Below are positions 22,560 to 35,289 of a DNA stretch of 64,000 nucleotides, one piece after another (positions within the stretch are counted from its first letter, which is position 1; every line of letters begins with the position of its first letter). Where the stretch lies: NCBI GenBank assembly GCA_015680685.1, contig MNCI01007710.1:242980-306979 (forward strand), read 5' to 3'. Position numbers and translations under genes: made by a program. Source of the DNA: Gnetum montanum. Its lineage: Eukaryota > Streptophyta > Gnetopsida > Gnetales > Gnetaceae. The notes below the pieces were generated by a model that saw only the letters and a program-made list of their open reading frames with translations, was not told the origin of the DNA and did no database searches.

Positions 22560-23480
22560 GAAATCCTTGATGAGTTTAAGAAAGAGCCCCTTGAATTAAA
22601 ATGATTGCCCACTGGTATGGAGTATGCATTTCTCAAGAATGGAAAATCGATAATCATTAATGCTAAGCTCGCTCCTCAACAAAAAGAAAGACTGCTAAAG
22701 ATGGTAAAAAAATGGTCAAAAGCCTTTGCTCAGTCATATCCTGAATTAACCAGAATAGATCCTAGGATATGCCAACATAGAATTTACATTGACCCCTCTA
22801 TGAAGCCTCGATGGCAACTGCAAAGACAACTAAACCCAAAGCTTAAGCAAGTAGTTAAGGAAAAAATTGAAAAAATTTTGAAGGCCGAGTTCATCTACCC
22901 CATTGTTGATAGTGAATGGGTTAGTCCATTAATCATTGTGCCTAAGAAAGGTGGTAAATAGAGGATGTGTATAGCCTTTAGGCTACTAAACATGGCAACA
23001 TTTAAAGATCATTTCCCATTGCTATTCATTGACCAAGTCTTAGATACCATTGTAGGACATTATTATTATAGTTTTTTGGATGGTTATAGTGAGTACAATC
23101 AAATCCAAATAGCACCAAAAGACCAAGCCAAAACTACATTCGCAAGTCCTTGGGGCACATTTGCATATAGGTAGATGCCATTTGGCTTATGCAATGCTCC
23201 AACAATGTTTCAACATTTGGTTCTTAGTATATTTTAGCATCAAATACGGAATGGTGTGGAGGTTTTTATGGATGATTTCTCCACTTATGGAGCAAACTTT
23301 GAACAAGCATTGGATCGATTAGAGCAAGTATTGAAATGATGTGTTGAAACCAACCTAAGGCTCAATTGGCAGAAAATCCACTTAATGGTCTAAGAGGGCA
23401 TTATATTAGGACATAAAATTTCACAAACAGGGATAGAGGTAGATCCTAAAAAATTAAAGTCATCCAAGGAATCACTTGTC
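22560..23480 (+). pseudogene. E2 reverse transcriptase
   Basis: The open part 22605-22961 runs from the linker into the first finger (SEWVSPLIIVPKKGGK), stops once, then continues at 22965-23174 (FLDGYSEYNQI, KTTFASPWGTFAYR). MPFGLCNAPTMFQ follows after another stop. The active site VFMDDFSTYG at about 23259-23288 keeps both aspartates. LNWQKIHLMV and LGHKIS close the domain. It has only about six stops, making it one of the least decayed RT domains in the window. FMDD in place of YVDD is normal for Athila. Confidence 0.9.
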
Positions 23481-23489
23481 AACTTGAAA

Positions 23490-24166
23490 CAATAAAAGAT
23501 GTCTGATCATTCCTTGGACATACTAGGTATTATAGATGCTTCATTGAGAACTTTTCAAAGATTGCAAAACCATTGGTATAATTAATGAAAAAGGATGTAT
23601 CCTTTGAATGGACCAAGGAATGTGAGTTAGCTTTCCAAACCTTGAAGAAAAAGCTTGTAGAAACACCCATTCTACAAGCTCCTGACTGGTCCAGAACATT
23701 CCATATAATGATTGACATGTCAAATTTTGGTCTAGGAGCCGTACTTACACAGTTAGATGACCACAAATGTCCCTATTACATTCACTATGCAAGTCAAAGT
23801 ATTGTTGGTGCACAACTCAACTATACAACAATAAAAAAAGAGTTAATGGTTGTGGTGTTTGCACTAGAGAAATATAGGCACTATGTATTAGGCTATAAGG
23901 TATTTGTACACACAGATCATAGTGCGACTCAGTTTCTTATGAATAAACCAATGGTGAGCCCTCACATCATACAATGGCTTATGATCTTGCAAGAGTTCAA
24001 TCTTATGATAGTAGATTGTAGAGGTACTGAGAATGTTGTTGCTGATCATTTATCTCAGTTGCGATGGAATAACAAAGAGGATGAATACCCAATTTCTGAT
24101 TGCTTCCTTGAAGAACTCTACTTTGCAGGTGTAATAAACAATCAATCACCCATAGATATAAATTAG
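23490..24166 (+). pseudogene. E2 RNase H and connection
   Basis: The intact frame 23585-24166 (193 codons) begins at KKDVSFEWTKECELAFQTLK (connection). It includes the RNase H phrases MIDMSNFGLGAVL, YASQSIVGAQLNYTTIKKEL (with the catalytic E), VHTDHSATQFL, and the end NVVADHLSQL. The first catalytic D is seen in MIDMS (relatives CDAS). It is the longest uninterrupted pol frame in the window. It would remove RNA from the hybrid during reverse transcription. Confidence 0.9.
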
Positions 24167-24269
24167 TATGGTGGAATTCTTACTTATCTTCTTACACAAG
24201 AAACATCATAAGGTCTGGACATTAAAAAAAATTAATAGTTTCTCCACCGAGTCAAACATTTCATGGAAA

Positions 24270-25330
24270 TCAATGGACACTTTTACAAGGTGTGTTCCGA
24301 TGGCTTAGTTCGATGGTGTGTTCTCGACACAAATCAATTGTGAGTTCTCCAAGATGCTCATGAGGGCCCTTGTGGGGGTCATTACTCTGGGAGAAGAACA
24401 ACCATTAAAATTTTGCTTGTAGAATATTATTCACTGACATTATTTCGGGATGCCCATCATTGTGTCCAATCTTGTGAGCGTTGCCAACATGATGGGGGAA
24501 TGACTTCTAGAATGGAGGATTCACAACAATGGATTTAGCACTTAGAACCCTTTGACATATGGGGTATTGATTTTATGGGGCCTATTACACACATGTCCAA
24601 TGGAAAAGCATACATTTTTATTGTTGTTGACTATTTTACAAAATGGGTAGAAGTAGCTATCATTACCAACTGTACATCATCTACCGCTACACGATTTGTT
24701 TAACAACAAATCGTAAATAGGTTTGGTGTGCCTCATGCACTTATTTTGATAATGGTATACATTTTATAGGTGCGAATTTTTGAAAGTTGATGCAATGCTT
24801 AGGAGTTGAGCATAAACTAACTACACCATATCATCCTCAAGCGAGTGGTCAAGCCAAATTCACCAATAGGGAAATCACAAAAATTTTGATGTGAACCATT
24901 ATCAAATATAGGTAAGACTGGAGCACAAAACTAAATGATGCTCTTTCGACCTATTGCTCTAGATGGGAACTCCCTCTAGGCTACTCTTCCTATGCATTAG
25001 TATATGGTAAACTTCCAATACTTTTTATCCAAAATGAGCTCCATACACTATCTATAGCATGTGACCTTAACCTTGACCTCAATCTAGCATAGAAATAATG
25101 GTTAATGAATCCTAAATTACTAGATGAAAACCAATTAGCTACCCTATCATCCAATGAACTGCACAAGGCTTTCAACAAACAACGTCATGAACTAAGAATT
25201 AGAAAAGTCAAATACCAACTAGGAGATGGGGTTCTTTATTAGAATCCCACACATGTGCCATAATGAACTAAATTTCAAATGTTGTGGGAAGAACCTTATA
25301 TCATTCATGAAGCTTTTCCTTTAGGGGTCA
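24270..25330 (+). pseudogene. E2 integrase, broken
   Basis: The zinc-binding module shows DAHEGPCGGHY and CVQSCERCQ (HHCC). The core starts at DIWGIDFMGPI (first catalytic D present) and VVDYFTKWVE. The region of the second D (about 24735-24770) is frameshifted and the third acidic region is poor. The C-terminal part around 25200-25330 keeps a GDGVL-like and a LWEEPYIIHE phrase. Frameshifts inactivate it. Confidence 0.8.
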
Positions 25331-25454
25331 TTATGATCTATAAACCTGGAAGCTCAGATAAGGAATTATTGATCAACATCCAACAAACCAAGCCTTTCCA
25401 TATGCCCAAAATGCCCAATACTAACACTACCTCTGTTGATGGACAACCTTGCTG

Positions 25455-27382
25455 ATTATTTCAGATCTTCTCCTTCCAACTCAGTCATGGGGGAGATGGC
25501 CACCAATGTGAATTATTCTAAGCCCTTAGTTTATTTTGTCTTTTTTGTTTTACACCATCATTAACATTTTTACTATTTCTTTCTCTATTATATTTTGTTT
25601 GATTTAATCTCACTTGTTACATAATAAGTGCTCATGATGGTGGGTTGTACTATGATGGTGTTGGTTGCTAATGCTTGGTTTTTACCTTTGACTTTTAATG
25701 TTAATGCTAAGATATGGTTTATTTTGATAAAATAGGCAATGAGTCCATGTCATCCATTCATCCATTCAACTCTATGGTCTTTCTTTATTTTGGAAATGTA
25801 CTATCCATTTTTCTAATCAAACCTATCAATGAATTTGTGGCTTGGTATTCTTCAAACTAAGAAAAGATTCAAATGGATTGAAAAGGATGTGACTTCAAGG
25901 GGATTTGACACATTTGTGCTAGCTATTCTCTTGGGTAGTTGGCTATTTTTCATAGGTTTTCTACCATTCCACTATCAACTAATATTAGGAAGTTGAATGA
26001 ATCAAATAAGTCTTTGCATGGTGTGGTTCCCACTCAAAAAATAAAATAAAATTGGTGGGAATTCAAAGCACACCCCTTAGACATAATAAAGGAACATGGG
26101 CTACAAGAACTAGTTATGGCACTGGAAAGACATGTTACCCATGCCTGGAGGTTCCCTCTAACTAAGGACCTTTCTCACTTTCTGCTTCTCTATTCTTCTC
26201 TTTTTGGGATGGCAGTTGCTCTGTGAAAGCATCCTTGTTACTTCAGGAGGATGGGTTGGTCAAGTGTGTTGATGTGAGGTCAATAAATGTGGTTAGTTTT
26301 AATCTAGATTTGGATTGAATCTTATTAAGTCACCTTAACCACATAATACACAAGGGACTTTACACAACCTTGATTTTGAGATTCCATTCCATTCTCTCTT
26401 TTCTTTCCGTATTGTTTCCCATATTCGACCTCATTGCCAATTTTATGATTAGTCTATATTTTGGTTGGTGCATTGTTATTCTAAATTCTTGTGGGTGAAT
26501 TCTTAACTATTGTCTGCATATGTCATTCCTAGAGCCTACAGACTCTTTTGTTTGTGTGTTTGTCAAGGCATAAAGGGTATGCGCCTGCTTCAGGGAGGAT
26601 CCACTAGTATTCCATTTTGGAGAAATTGTTAAGTTATTTTCCTTAAAAATTTCTTACAATCAACTATTTCTCATTTCACCCCATCCATGACATCCGTCTT
26701 TGTTTTTCTCTTCCTTTCTATGCATTTTTATTGGCTTCACTATTGTTATTCCTCTCATCATCCTTTTTTCCTTCATTTTCCATCCTATTACTACTGGAGG
26801 TTAGCTCTTAGTTGTGGGGGCTTATTACAAATTACTTATCTCACCCCTACACCTTGAGTAGTTATCACTTACAAACCTCTAACCCAGTATATGCCATACC
26901 CACAACCTAGCCAATGTGTTTCATATTAAGGCAAGGTATCAACTGCATTGTATATTATTTATCCTTGCTAATTTGTGATTATGTTGTGTGTGCAAATGGA
27001 AATCACATGAATAATGGACTGAGATAGGAGGGAACACTCAGGATGGATTAGAGCTAGAGCATTGATGCAAGGAACATGCTTAGTCATGTGGCCATGGATG
27101 AATAATGGTGTGTATATTTTTAACATTAGTAGCAATGCACCTCATTTTCTTTTCTCTCTCTCTCTTCAAGCTATCAAATGAGGGGCTAGATGTCATCTAT
27201 GTACAATGTTCACCACAATGGTTATGAATACCAATGCTATAATACATTTGTCGATCCATTCACCAGGCACTTTGAGTCTATCATTCCATGTCACTGTCAG
27301 TTATCATTCAGTCAATAATTCCATACCTTCCCAATATTTTGTAAGGAACTCAAGGACAAGTTTTAATTTAGTTATGGGGGTA
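25455..27382 (+). other. E2 3' spacer with env-like ORF remnant and polypurine tract
   Basis: After a GTCATGGGGGAGATGGCC landmark comes a T-rich region, then a stretch at about 26210-26400 that aligns with a conserved reading frame of E3 and E4 (LLQEDGLVK, LSHLNH, GLYTT phrases). I see no complete gene. Athila elements often carry an envelope-like ORF here; that identity is inference. The spacer ends in TTATGGGGGTA, the polypurine tract, at 27372-27382. Confidence 0.55.
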
Positions 27383-28215
27383 TGATGAGTCACCAAATAA
27401 GTGACCCAATATTAGACCCACGATATCAGATCCATGATATTAGATCCTCAATATTAGATACGCAATATCAGATGGGCCAAGCAACATCATACATGTGATG
27501 TTAGAGCCTGTCTCATTGGCTATAAATTAGAGATAGGGATACTTGATCTGGGGTAGTAATTATTTTTGAGTGCCCATAGTAGGAGTCATAAAGTGAATGG
27601 TTCTTTATTCGAACATTATGTACCTGAGCACACCTTGTGTCCGGAAATAAAGATGAACTTTGTGATAAACCTTGCAACATTCAAAATAGCTTAATTATTG
27701 CATTTAATGTTATTTACTATTATTTGATACTTTCAATAGTTAATTAATGTTATTTCCATAAAATTATTAATTATCAATTATCAAAAAATTAGCACACTCA
27801 GCACAACCACTTCGAGCATACGTGGAGCACTTGGTAACCCAGTAACAACTAGCATTTGGTATTCCTAGTAGTGTTACACTAGTTTGGGATGTGTCCAAAG
27901 AGTGGAAACGGATGCTGGTGTTAGGATTTGACTTATATTAGAGTTACAAAATCCCATTAGTTGATTAAATATTTTCATTGCACACACTTAGGAGACTAGG
28001 ATAGAAAATATAAAAGGAAAACATAAAAATCATATACCTCTAGTTTACTTAACCATACAATTGTCCCTTACAAGTAAGCTTGGGGAGATAACAACTACAT
28101 AACTCATTCTTGTTCTGTGTAGGTGCATAAGCACTTAATCCTCACAGTTCGACCAGATTGCTCGTGAATGCTCATATTCATATAGTTGGACGTAAGGGTA
28201 CCTTACTGGTCATCA
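27383..28215 (+). repeat. E2 3' LTR
   Basis: It starts TGATGAGTCA right after the polypurine tract and ends GGTCATCA. U3 holds a short array of ATATTAGAYCC / GATATCAGA units (27405-27470), followed by TATA at 27521 (GGCTATAAATTAG). R/U5 contains TTTATTCGA and GGAAATAAAGA, a likely poly(A) signal. Length is 833 bases. Confidence 0.85.
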
Positions 28216-28406
28216 TATGGGAAGAATGCCACCTTGAGCTTGATCTCTAAAAGAACTCATCTTAAAAGATAAAATGCATCCCTTATTTATTTCTTGTTAT
28301 AGATCTCCAAAGAGCCAATATACTCTATAGGGTTTAGGATGAGGAAATGTCTTCAAGAAAAGTCTATTAATAGTCTTAGAAGAAATAACATTCTCTTGTG
28401 CACCAT
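28216..28406 (-). pseudogene. E8 protease fragment (chromovirus-type), cut by E3
   Basis: The minus-strand frame reads GAQENVISSKTINRLFLKT, then HPKPYRVYWL. This matches the retropepsin of Tekay/Reina-type chromoviruses, where an active-site loop D-G/S-G-S-S-N-V-V-S is followed by HPxPYxLxWL. The N-terminal side continues beyond E3 at 45261-45300 (LIDDG). The fragment ends at the E2 LTR, so E2 also lies in E8. Confidence 0.65.
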
Positions 28407-29266
28407 TGATGAATTCTATTTCTTTGTGCTCCAATATTAGATACCTGATATCAGACCCCAAGATGCGATGTTGAATATCCAATATTATGGAGTATGTGTT
28501 GACCTATAAATATAGTGCTTGGGTACATGGTTTTGATATAGTTTTTGTCATAGGATAGCAAAGCTCTTATAATTTGTTTTCTCTAGAGTTAGAATATTTT
28601 CCAAAGTGCTTGTAGTAGGAGTCATTGAGTGTATGGATCTTTATTTGAGCACTGTTGTACTTGAGTATGGTAGTGTGTGTGGAAATAAAGACGAGCTTTT
28701 TGATCAAACCTTGTAGCACCTTGGCTAGCTTAAATATTTTATTTATGCATTTAATATTTTATGGAATTTCCTTGAATACTTCCAAGTAATTAAGCCAAAG
28801 TAAGCTAATTAGATTCAATATTAGTCAATTTATTAAGTATATAAGTACAACCACTTCAAGCATGTGTATGACTCTTGGTAACCCTAGCAATGGTTAACAT
28901 TTGGTAACCTAGTAGTGTTATATGTGTTTAGGATGTGGATAGAAAGCAGGATCAGATACTTATGTTAGGATAGTTAGTTATTAATTAGTAATTAGATTAA
29001 ATTTAATTAATTATAAATTACGTTTCAACCTGTTCCTAATTATAGATAAATAAAATATAAAATAATAATAATCAGGTGCCTTAATTATACTTAACCATAC
29101 AATTAAGATCCATAAGTATAGTTGAGAAGATAAGGATTATCATGATTACATTTCACATCTTGGAACCAATGTACTTAAGAACTTAAGGTCTACAGAATTT
29201 GACTAGATCACCTATGAATGCTTGTGATTCATATGGTTGGACGTAGGGGTACCTTGTTGCTCACCA
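28407..29266 (+). repeat. E3 5' LTR
   Basis: It starts TGATGAATTC, ends TCACCA, and aligns with 44372-45260 over its full length. U3 has AATATTAGATACC, GATATCAGACCC and AATATCCAATATT phrases. TATA is at 28505 (CCTATAAATATAG), and a likely poly(A) signal lies in GGAAATAAAGACG. Confidence 0.9.
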
Positions 29267-31435
29267 TTGGCATTGTTGTTGGGGACTCTTTAGTTGCTAT
29301 GTGTGCTATCTAGGACTTAGTGAAAAATTATTCAAATCATTGGAAAAATCCCTAGAGTCATATCATACTTTAAAATAACTACACTAATTTTCAAAAGAAA
29401 AATACAGTTTTATTTCCTAACATAAGATGTCCTCTTCTCATAGGAGTGATTCTCTACCCAAGTCTAATGGAGTACATTAGTAGGTGCCCCAAAAATATAA
29501 AGTGGTATATGCTCATCCTGATGAGTATGAACCCAACTTCACCTTCATCTTGCACTAGGATAAATTGCTATAGTGGCGTGACATGGAGGGCAACATTGTG
29601 TTGCCACTAGATCGATCCCTTCTTGTGATGCTCGAACAAACTCTTGTGCATTTGGGTCTCTAGGGACTTCATGCTAAGTACATTGTGCAAGATAGTGATG
29701 CTAAGGATTATCATCCCATTGAGGCACAACATCTAAGGGACTGATAGCTAGAATAGTGCTATGAATCTATGAAGGAAAAGTGGTTTAATGATTACCCATA
29801 CCTGTTGTATCAAAAAGATGATGGGAAACCCTTCTCTGAGGGTTTTCCATTTAGTGAGATTCCTCTCATTGACTTTGATGAAGGAGGTTAAAAAAAGAAC
29901 CTATAGTCCATGGTCCATAATTTAAGTTCTGGCAAGAATGTGTCCAATGATAAAGGAGGATCCAAAGAGGAGAGTTAGGGTAGGGATGTAGACAAGAAAC
30001 AAGATCATGATCATGGTCATGATCACTAAAGAGGGGCTAGAAAGCACTGTGATGGTGCTAGTCCTCCTTTATCTTCATCTTTGTCACCATCTTCTTCCTC
30101 TTTTGGCTTTGACCACAATTGTAGGGGGCACGATCATGATGGAGGTGATTGATAGGACCAAAATGATCAAAGGGACAATCGTGCAAGTCAAGACTAGGGG
30201 CACATGCATTTAAGAGAGATGCATTGCCATGAGCAAAGGTGTAGTAGAGGGAATCATGGCCTTGATGAGCCTTTTCTTACTACTCGAAGCATGCTGAACA
30301 TTGTAGAGGCAGTGAGAATTCCCATGAGGCATGTAAAGGATAGTCTAATCAAGAGGCTAGACATGAATAATATTCCTATATTTGAAAGGGGATACAACTC
30401 AAATTCACAGAATCATCTCCAAGCTTTTTGCAATGCATGTGCCTTGCAAAATATAGAAAATGAGTGGTAAAAGCTCAAGTTGTTTCCTTGGACAGTCATT
30501 AAAGAAGCAGAGAATTGATATTGGTCCTTAGAACTGGAATTTATTAGATGGTGGAGTACAATGCTCAAACTATTCAATGACAAATATCAAACATACTCTA
30601 AGTGTCCAACTTGAGGAGATAGATCCAAGGATGGAAATAAGGGACATATGAATCCTTGGATGCCATCATGGACTGATACTATTCCTTATTATAGAGATTT
30701 CTTGGCCATGGTTATTCTCAATTGGAACAACTTCATAACAGCATAGATGGGCTTTGATTAGAAATAAGGAGAACCCTTAGCATCTATGCCCAAGCGCAAT
30801 TATTAGAATTAAGAGACCATAAAATTCAATGATTGATTGAGTAGGTAGTGAAAGAAGAAGGAGAGTTGAGGAAACATGAAAGTGTAGAAGAGTACAACTA
30901 TGATCCTTCCATTTGCAAGAGGAAGGTTCAATTTTGTAATAGTGAGGAAGAATTAGCACTTGATGAGGCTATGAACCAAAAATGTTGCCATTTCAAAAAT
31001 TTACCTTAGAAATTTTGGCCAAGGTTGATTAGTTATGGAACTCTATAGATAGTAGATTTCAAGCTATCCTAAAAATTGTTGAAGAGTCCAAAGAAGAAAT
31101 TAGTGATCATGATCGTAGAAGGCATAAGGAAGATAAATGTACTAATCAAAGAGATAAGGGTAAAATTGTTGTAGTAGAGGAAGTTGTAGGAAGATAATTA
31201 GATGATGATGGTGGATGTGACATCTGCCATTATGAACATCCTAAGGGATGTTATCCCATAGTGTTGCACTTATAGGAGTTTGGGATGTATGTTTTGAATC
31301 CATGCCTAGCACAAAGGTAAACACCTAGAAGATTGCCTTATCCTCAAGGAAATTCTAGGCAGTGCCACCAGCAACAATAGCATTATCCTAGTGGAACTCC
31401 ATTGTAACCATATGAGTAGTATCAATAATGGTAGC
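29267..31435 (+). pseudogene. E3 primer site and Gag, heavily broken
   Basis: TTGGCATTGTTGTTGGGGAC (29267-29286) is the primer site. Gag remnants follow E2: YAHPDEYEPNFTF and GNIVLPLDRS (about 29510-29620), then a His/Asp/Arg-rich stretch (29990-30240). The capsid core follows (30340-30600: LDMNNIPIFERGYN, ENEW, FNDKYQTYS). Last is the knuckle C-DI-C-HYE-H-PKG-C at about 31215-31255. Many in-frame stops occur. Confidence 0.75.
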
Positions 31436-32301
31436 TGATGAGCGGCTAGGTATCCTTACATCTAATGATATGAATCACAAGCATTCAAGCATGATCAAGT
31501 CAAATTTCATGGACATTATCATTTCCAGTGCACTAGTCCTTTAGAAGTGAATCTAGCCTTAAGGTCAATCATTGTCTTCCTAATAACACTTGTGATGTAC
31601 GTTGGTATGGTTAAGTGTAATTGAGGCATTTGATTTTTATCATTTTGTATTTTATATTGTGGGTGCTTGAAATGTATATAAAATGGATTTTAATTAATTA
31701 ATCTAAATTTCTAATTAACTAATCATTTAACTAATCCTAACATAAGCATCCATTCCCACTTTCCGTACACATCCTGAACCCACATATCCACTGCTGGGCA
31801 ATCAAACACTACACTATTGGGTGTACCAAGTAATAATGCTGCTAGGATTACCAAGTGAATACATGTTATGCTAGAAGTGGTAAATATTTGCAAAATAATT
31901 GAAAACATTGAATGCATAAATAAAAGGGCTAATCTATCGAAAGTGTTATAAGAATTATCAAAAAGCTTGTTTTTATTATCGCATACATTGTCATGCTCAA
32001 GTCCAACAATGCTCGAATAAATATTTGTACACTCAATGACTCCTACTGCAGGCACTCAAGGAAAAAATTCTAACTTTCAAATGAAAAAAATGTAAGAGCT
32101 TCGCTACTACTGAAATCTGGACTCCCCATAAATGTGGCTAGTAGGCACGTATTTATAGGTGATGGACAGACACTACATCGACGAGGCTTCGTTGACGTAG
32201 GTCAAGATGGGTCAATGAGGCCTCATGGACAAGGCCATGTTGACACTGTCGATTGCATCGACAAGGCCTCGTCAATGTAGCTAACCATTGCCAACTCATC
32301 A
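31436..32301 (-). mobile_element. Solo LTR of the same superfamily, minus strand
   Basis: The minus strand starts TGATGAGTTGGC at 32301 and ends GCTCATCA at 31436. Its end region aligns with the reversed ends of the E3 LTRs (AATCACAAGCATTC phrase). E2 and E4 have no sequence at this point: the flanks join TATCAATAATGG to CCACAATCATGG. TATA on the minus strand is at about 32149-32157. U3 contains a local array of TCGACRAGGCYTCGT units (32170-32280). The duplicated target is not clear: GTAGC on the left, ATAGT then AACC on the right. Confidence 0.8.
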
Positions 32302-32769
32302 ATAGTAACCACAATCATGGACACTGGCCCCACCAAGGTAGAAATACCCTTAAAGATAACTTGATCCATATGGGTATTATGTTTAGCGACCCCTATCTCC
32401 ACGTGACTCTTCTAGTTACGTTTCTACTTTGCAACCTCACAACTACCCTCTTGATTATTATTAGACTCATTCTACACATGCAAGGAGGGATACCACTTTT
32501 TGTCCTTTTCCTCCTCCTATTCCTACACATCTTCCTCCACCTTCAACACAGCTACCACTTACTCCATTTATGTAGGGTGAACTCCCAGCTCAACCACAAC
32601 AACACAACACCACTAGGGCTATTAATCTACAATTGGTCCATCAATGAAGTGGTTTGGACACTTGATCAAAGAAAAGATCTTTCTTCTAATCCAAAAGTCT
32701 ACATAAGCCCTCAAACACACATGTAGTTGGCAACCATGCTCCTCCATCTCCTTGCATCTAATTCCTTTG

Positions 32770-33310
32770 AGGCCCCTTCAAACCAAATCCCACCCCGAAT
32801 CCATACCGTTATGCTCACTTATGTCATATCTAATTAGATTCGGGTTGGCAACCTTCCCAAAAAATTAACTACTCATGGGAGTCCTCTTATTTATTTATAG
32901 ATTGTTGGGAATGAACCATGCAAAGCTCTACTTGATTCAAGTTCTAGAGTCAATTTGATTTCTCAAAAGATGTATACTGTGTAGAACCTACCTCCTTTCA
33001 AAAAGAGTAATATTAGATTAGAATTGGTAGACCAGTTCATCATTGTTCCATTGGAATTGGTGGAAGACATTGTGACCACTATTTGCAAGTGGTCCTATCT
33101 TGCTAATTTCCTAATGATTAAGATGAAGAACTACAAAGGGGACTTCCCAATCATCATGGGAAGGCATGGTTAAGCACTGTTGATGCAAGAATGGACATTA
33201 GAGATCTTTCCCTATAAATATCTAAGAAAAATGCATTTAAGAAGATTGAGAAGAAGCACATTCCATGCATCGCATATAGTAATAAAAGGTGCAATTGTGT
33301 GTAGAAACTC
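32770..33310 (+). pseudogene. E3 aspartic protease
   Basis: Phrases match E2 one for one: KALLDSSSRVNLIS (about 32925-32965), KKSNIRLELVD, LVEDIVTTIC and DFPIIMGR (about 33140-33165). The closing motif is followed by a one-base loss, so the frame changes there. The active site reads DSSS as in E2, which suggests the glycine change was already in their common ancestor or is normal for this family. Confidence 0.75.
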
Positions 33311-33589
33311 TAGTTAGTGAAATGAGCATCCATTTTTGCATGTAATCAGTATGCACCAAAAGCAGATATTCAAAGGTGTCCATCTGCAATAGCCACAAAA
33401 CAAGAGGGCACATAGTGGCTAATCATTGATCTTGAAAGTAGCACACTTTGCATGGAACCTACTGAGAGCCTAACATGTGCATATGTCACAAGCATGGATG
33501 AACTAGAGTAGGTTCATCACCAACTCTTTGATAATGCAAATTATGATACCTACTGGGGAGAGTTAAAAATTCTTAAAAATTTCAAGCAA

Positions 33590-35070
33590 GAGCCCCTTTA
33601 ATTAAAAAATCTACTTGCTAGCATGGAATATGTATTCTTAAAAATGGAAAGTTGGTAATAATCAATGTAAATATTGCTCAAGAATAGAAAAGGATGCTAT
33701 TGAAAGTGATTGAAAAATAGTCAACAACATTTTCTTGGTCATATCCTAAACTTAGAGAGATTGATCCTAGGATATGCCAGTGTAATCTCTACATTGACCT
33801 GGCCATGAAGTGAAAGAGGTAGCCATAGAGGTAATTGAACCCTAAACAAAGCAGATCACCAATGAGGCAATTGAACAACTCCTCAACATAGGGTTCATTT
33901 ATTCCATTACAAATAGTGAGTGGGTTAGCCCACTCATGATTGTGCCAAAGAAAGGAGGCAAATGGTAGGTTTGCATTGATTTTTAGTTGCTGAATATGGC
34001 AGCATTCAAGGACCATTTTTTGTTGCCATTTGTTGATTAGGAGTTAGATGCAATATCTGGATAATGCTTTTATAGTTTTTTGGATGGTTATAGTGGCTAT
34101 AACAAAATCTAGATTACACTAGAGGACCATACCAAAACAACATTCATGAGTCCCTAGATGACCTTTGCATACCACAAGAAGCCTTTTGGTCTATGCAATG
34201 CCCTTGCTACCTTCTAACACTTGGTCTTAAGAATTTTTTAATAGTAGATTGGTAGCAATGTAGAAGTATTAATGGATGACTTCTCCACCCATGAATCTAC
34301 ATTTGAGCAAGCCCTGGACTACCTTGAGCAAGTATTGAAAAGATGTGTTGAAATAAATCTATGGCTTAATTGGCAAAAGAGTCACCTAATGGTCTAGGAG
34401 GGCATTGTACTAGGACACCAAATATTACAAGTAGGAATTGAGGTAGGTCCTAAGAAAATAAGAGTTATCTAAGGAATTACCCACCAACCAAAGACCATTA
34501 AAGATGTTCAGTCATTCCTTAGACACACTAGCTACTACCAAAAATTCATAGAGAATTTCTCTAAGATTGCAAAACCATTGGTTGAGCTAACAAAGAAAGA
34601 TGCTCCATTTTTCTGGATCAATTAATGTGAAAAATCATTCCAATAGCTAAAGGAGAAACTTGTACAAACCCTAATTCTATAAGCACTCAATTAATCTAGA
34701 CCATTTCATGTCATGATGGATGCATCAAATTATGCCTTGGAAACTATGCTTATGTAGTTAGATGATAAGAAACATCCATACTACATCCACTATGCAAGTC
34801 AAAGCATTGTGGGTGCACAACTGAACTACACCACTATAAAAAAAGAACTAATGGTTGTGGCATTCACTCTAGAGAAATTTAGGCATTATGTGCTTAGATA
34901 CAAGGTGTTTGTGCACATGGATCATAGTGCAATGCCCTTCCTGATGAACAAGCCAACGGTGAGCTCCCATGTCATACGGTGGTTAGTGATCTTATAGGAA
35001 TTCGATATTACAATGGTATATTGAAAGGGAACTAAGAATGTGGTCACTGACCACTTGTCTTGGTTGTGAT
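33590..35070 (+). pseudogene. E3 reverse transcriptase and RNase H, broken
   Basis: RT phrases: SEWVSPLMIVPKKGGK, FLDGYSGYNKI, KPFGLCNA and VLMDDFSTHE (about 34262-34290, both aspartates kept). LNWQKSHLMV and LGHQI follow. RNase H is best seen in 34809-34997 (GAQLNYTTIKKELMVVAF, VHMDHSAMPFL, where relatives have HTDH). The end reads VVTDHLSWL. More stops than E2. Confidence 0.8.
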
Positions 35071-35289
35071 GGGACAACAAAGAGGATGAAAGTCCACTAT
35101 CTGATCTATTTCTTGATGAACTCCTCTTTGCCAAGGATATATCCAAATAATTTCCCACTAAGCCTAAATGGTATGATGGCATTCTCATCTATCTTCTCAC
35201 TCAAGAGATGCCATAAGGGTTAGACCACCAGAAGAAACAATAGTTTCTTCATTAGGTAGAATGTTTCATGGAGATCAACAAACACCTCT

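Larger units (their letters stand above)
18544..28215 (+). mobile_element. E2: Athila-like Ty3/gypsy element, plus strand
   Basis: It has a 5' LTR remnant, primer site, gag, protease, RT, RNase H, integrase, a long 3' spacer, a polypurine tract and a full 3' LTR. The RT phrase VFMDDFSTYG, the LNWQKIHLMV and EGIILGHKI phrases, and the RNase H end ENVVADHLSQL are those of the Athila branch. Its 5' LTR lacks about the first 240 bases relative to the 3' LTR, because E1 is inserted at that point. The right flank after the LTR is TATGG; the matching left flank should lie left of the window. Confidence 0.85.
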
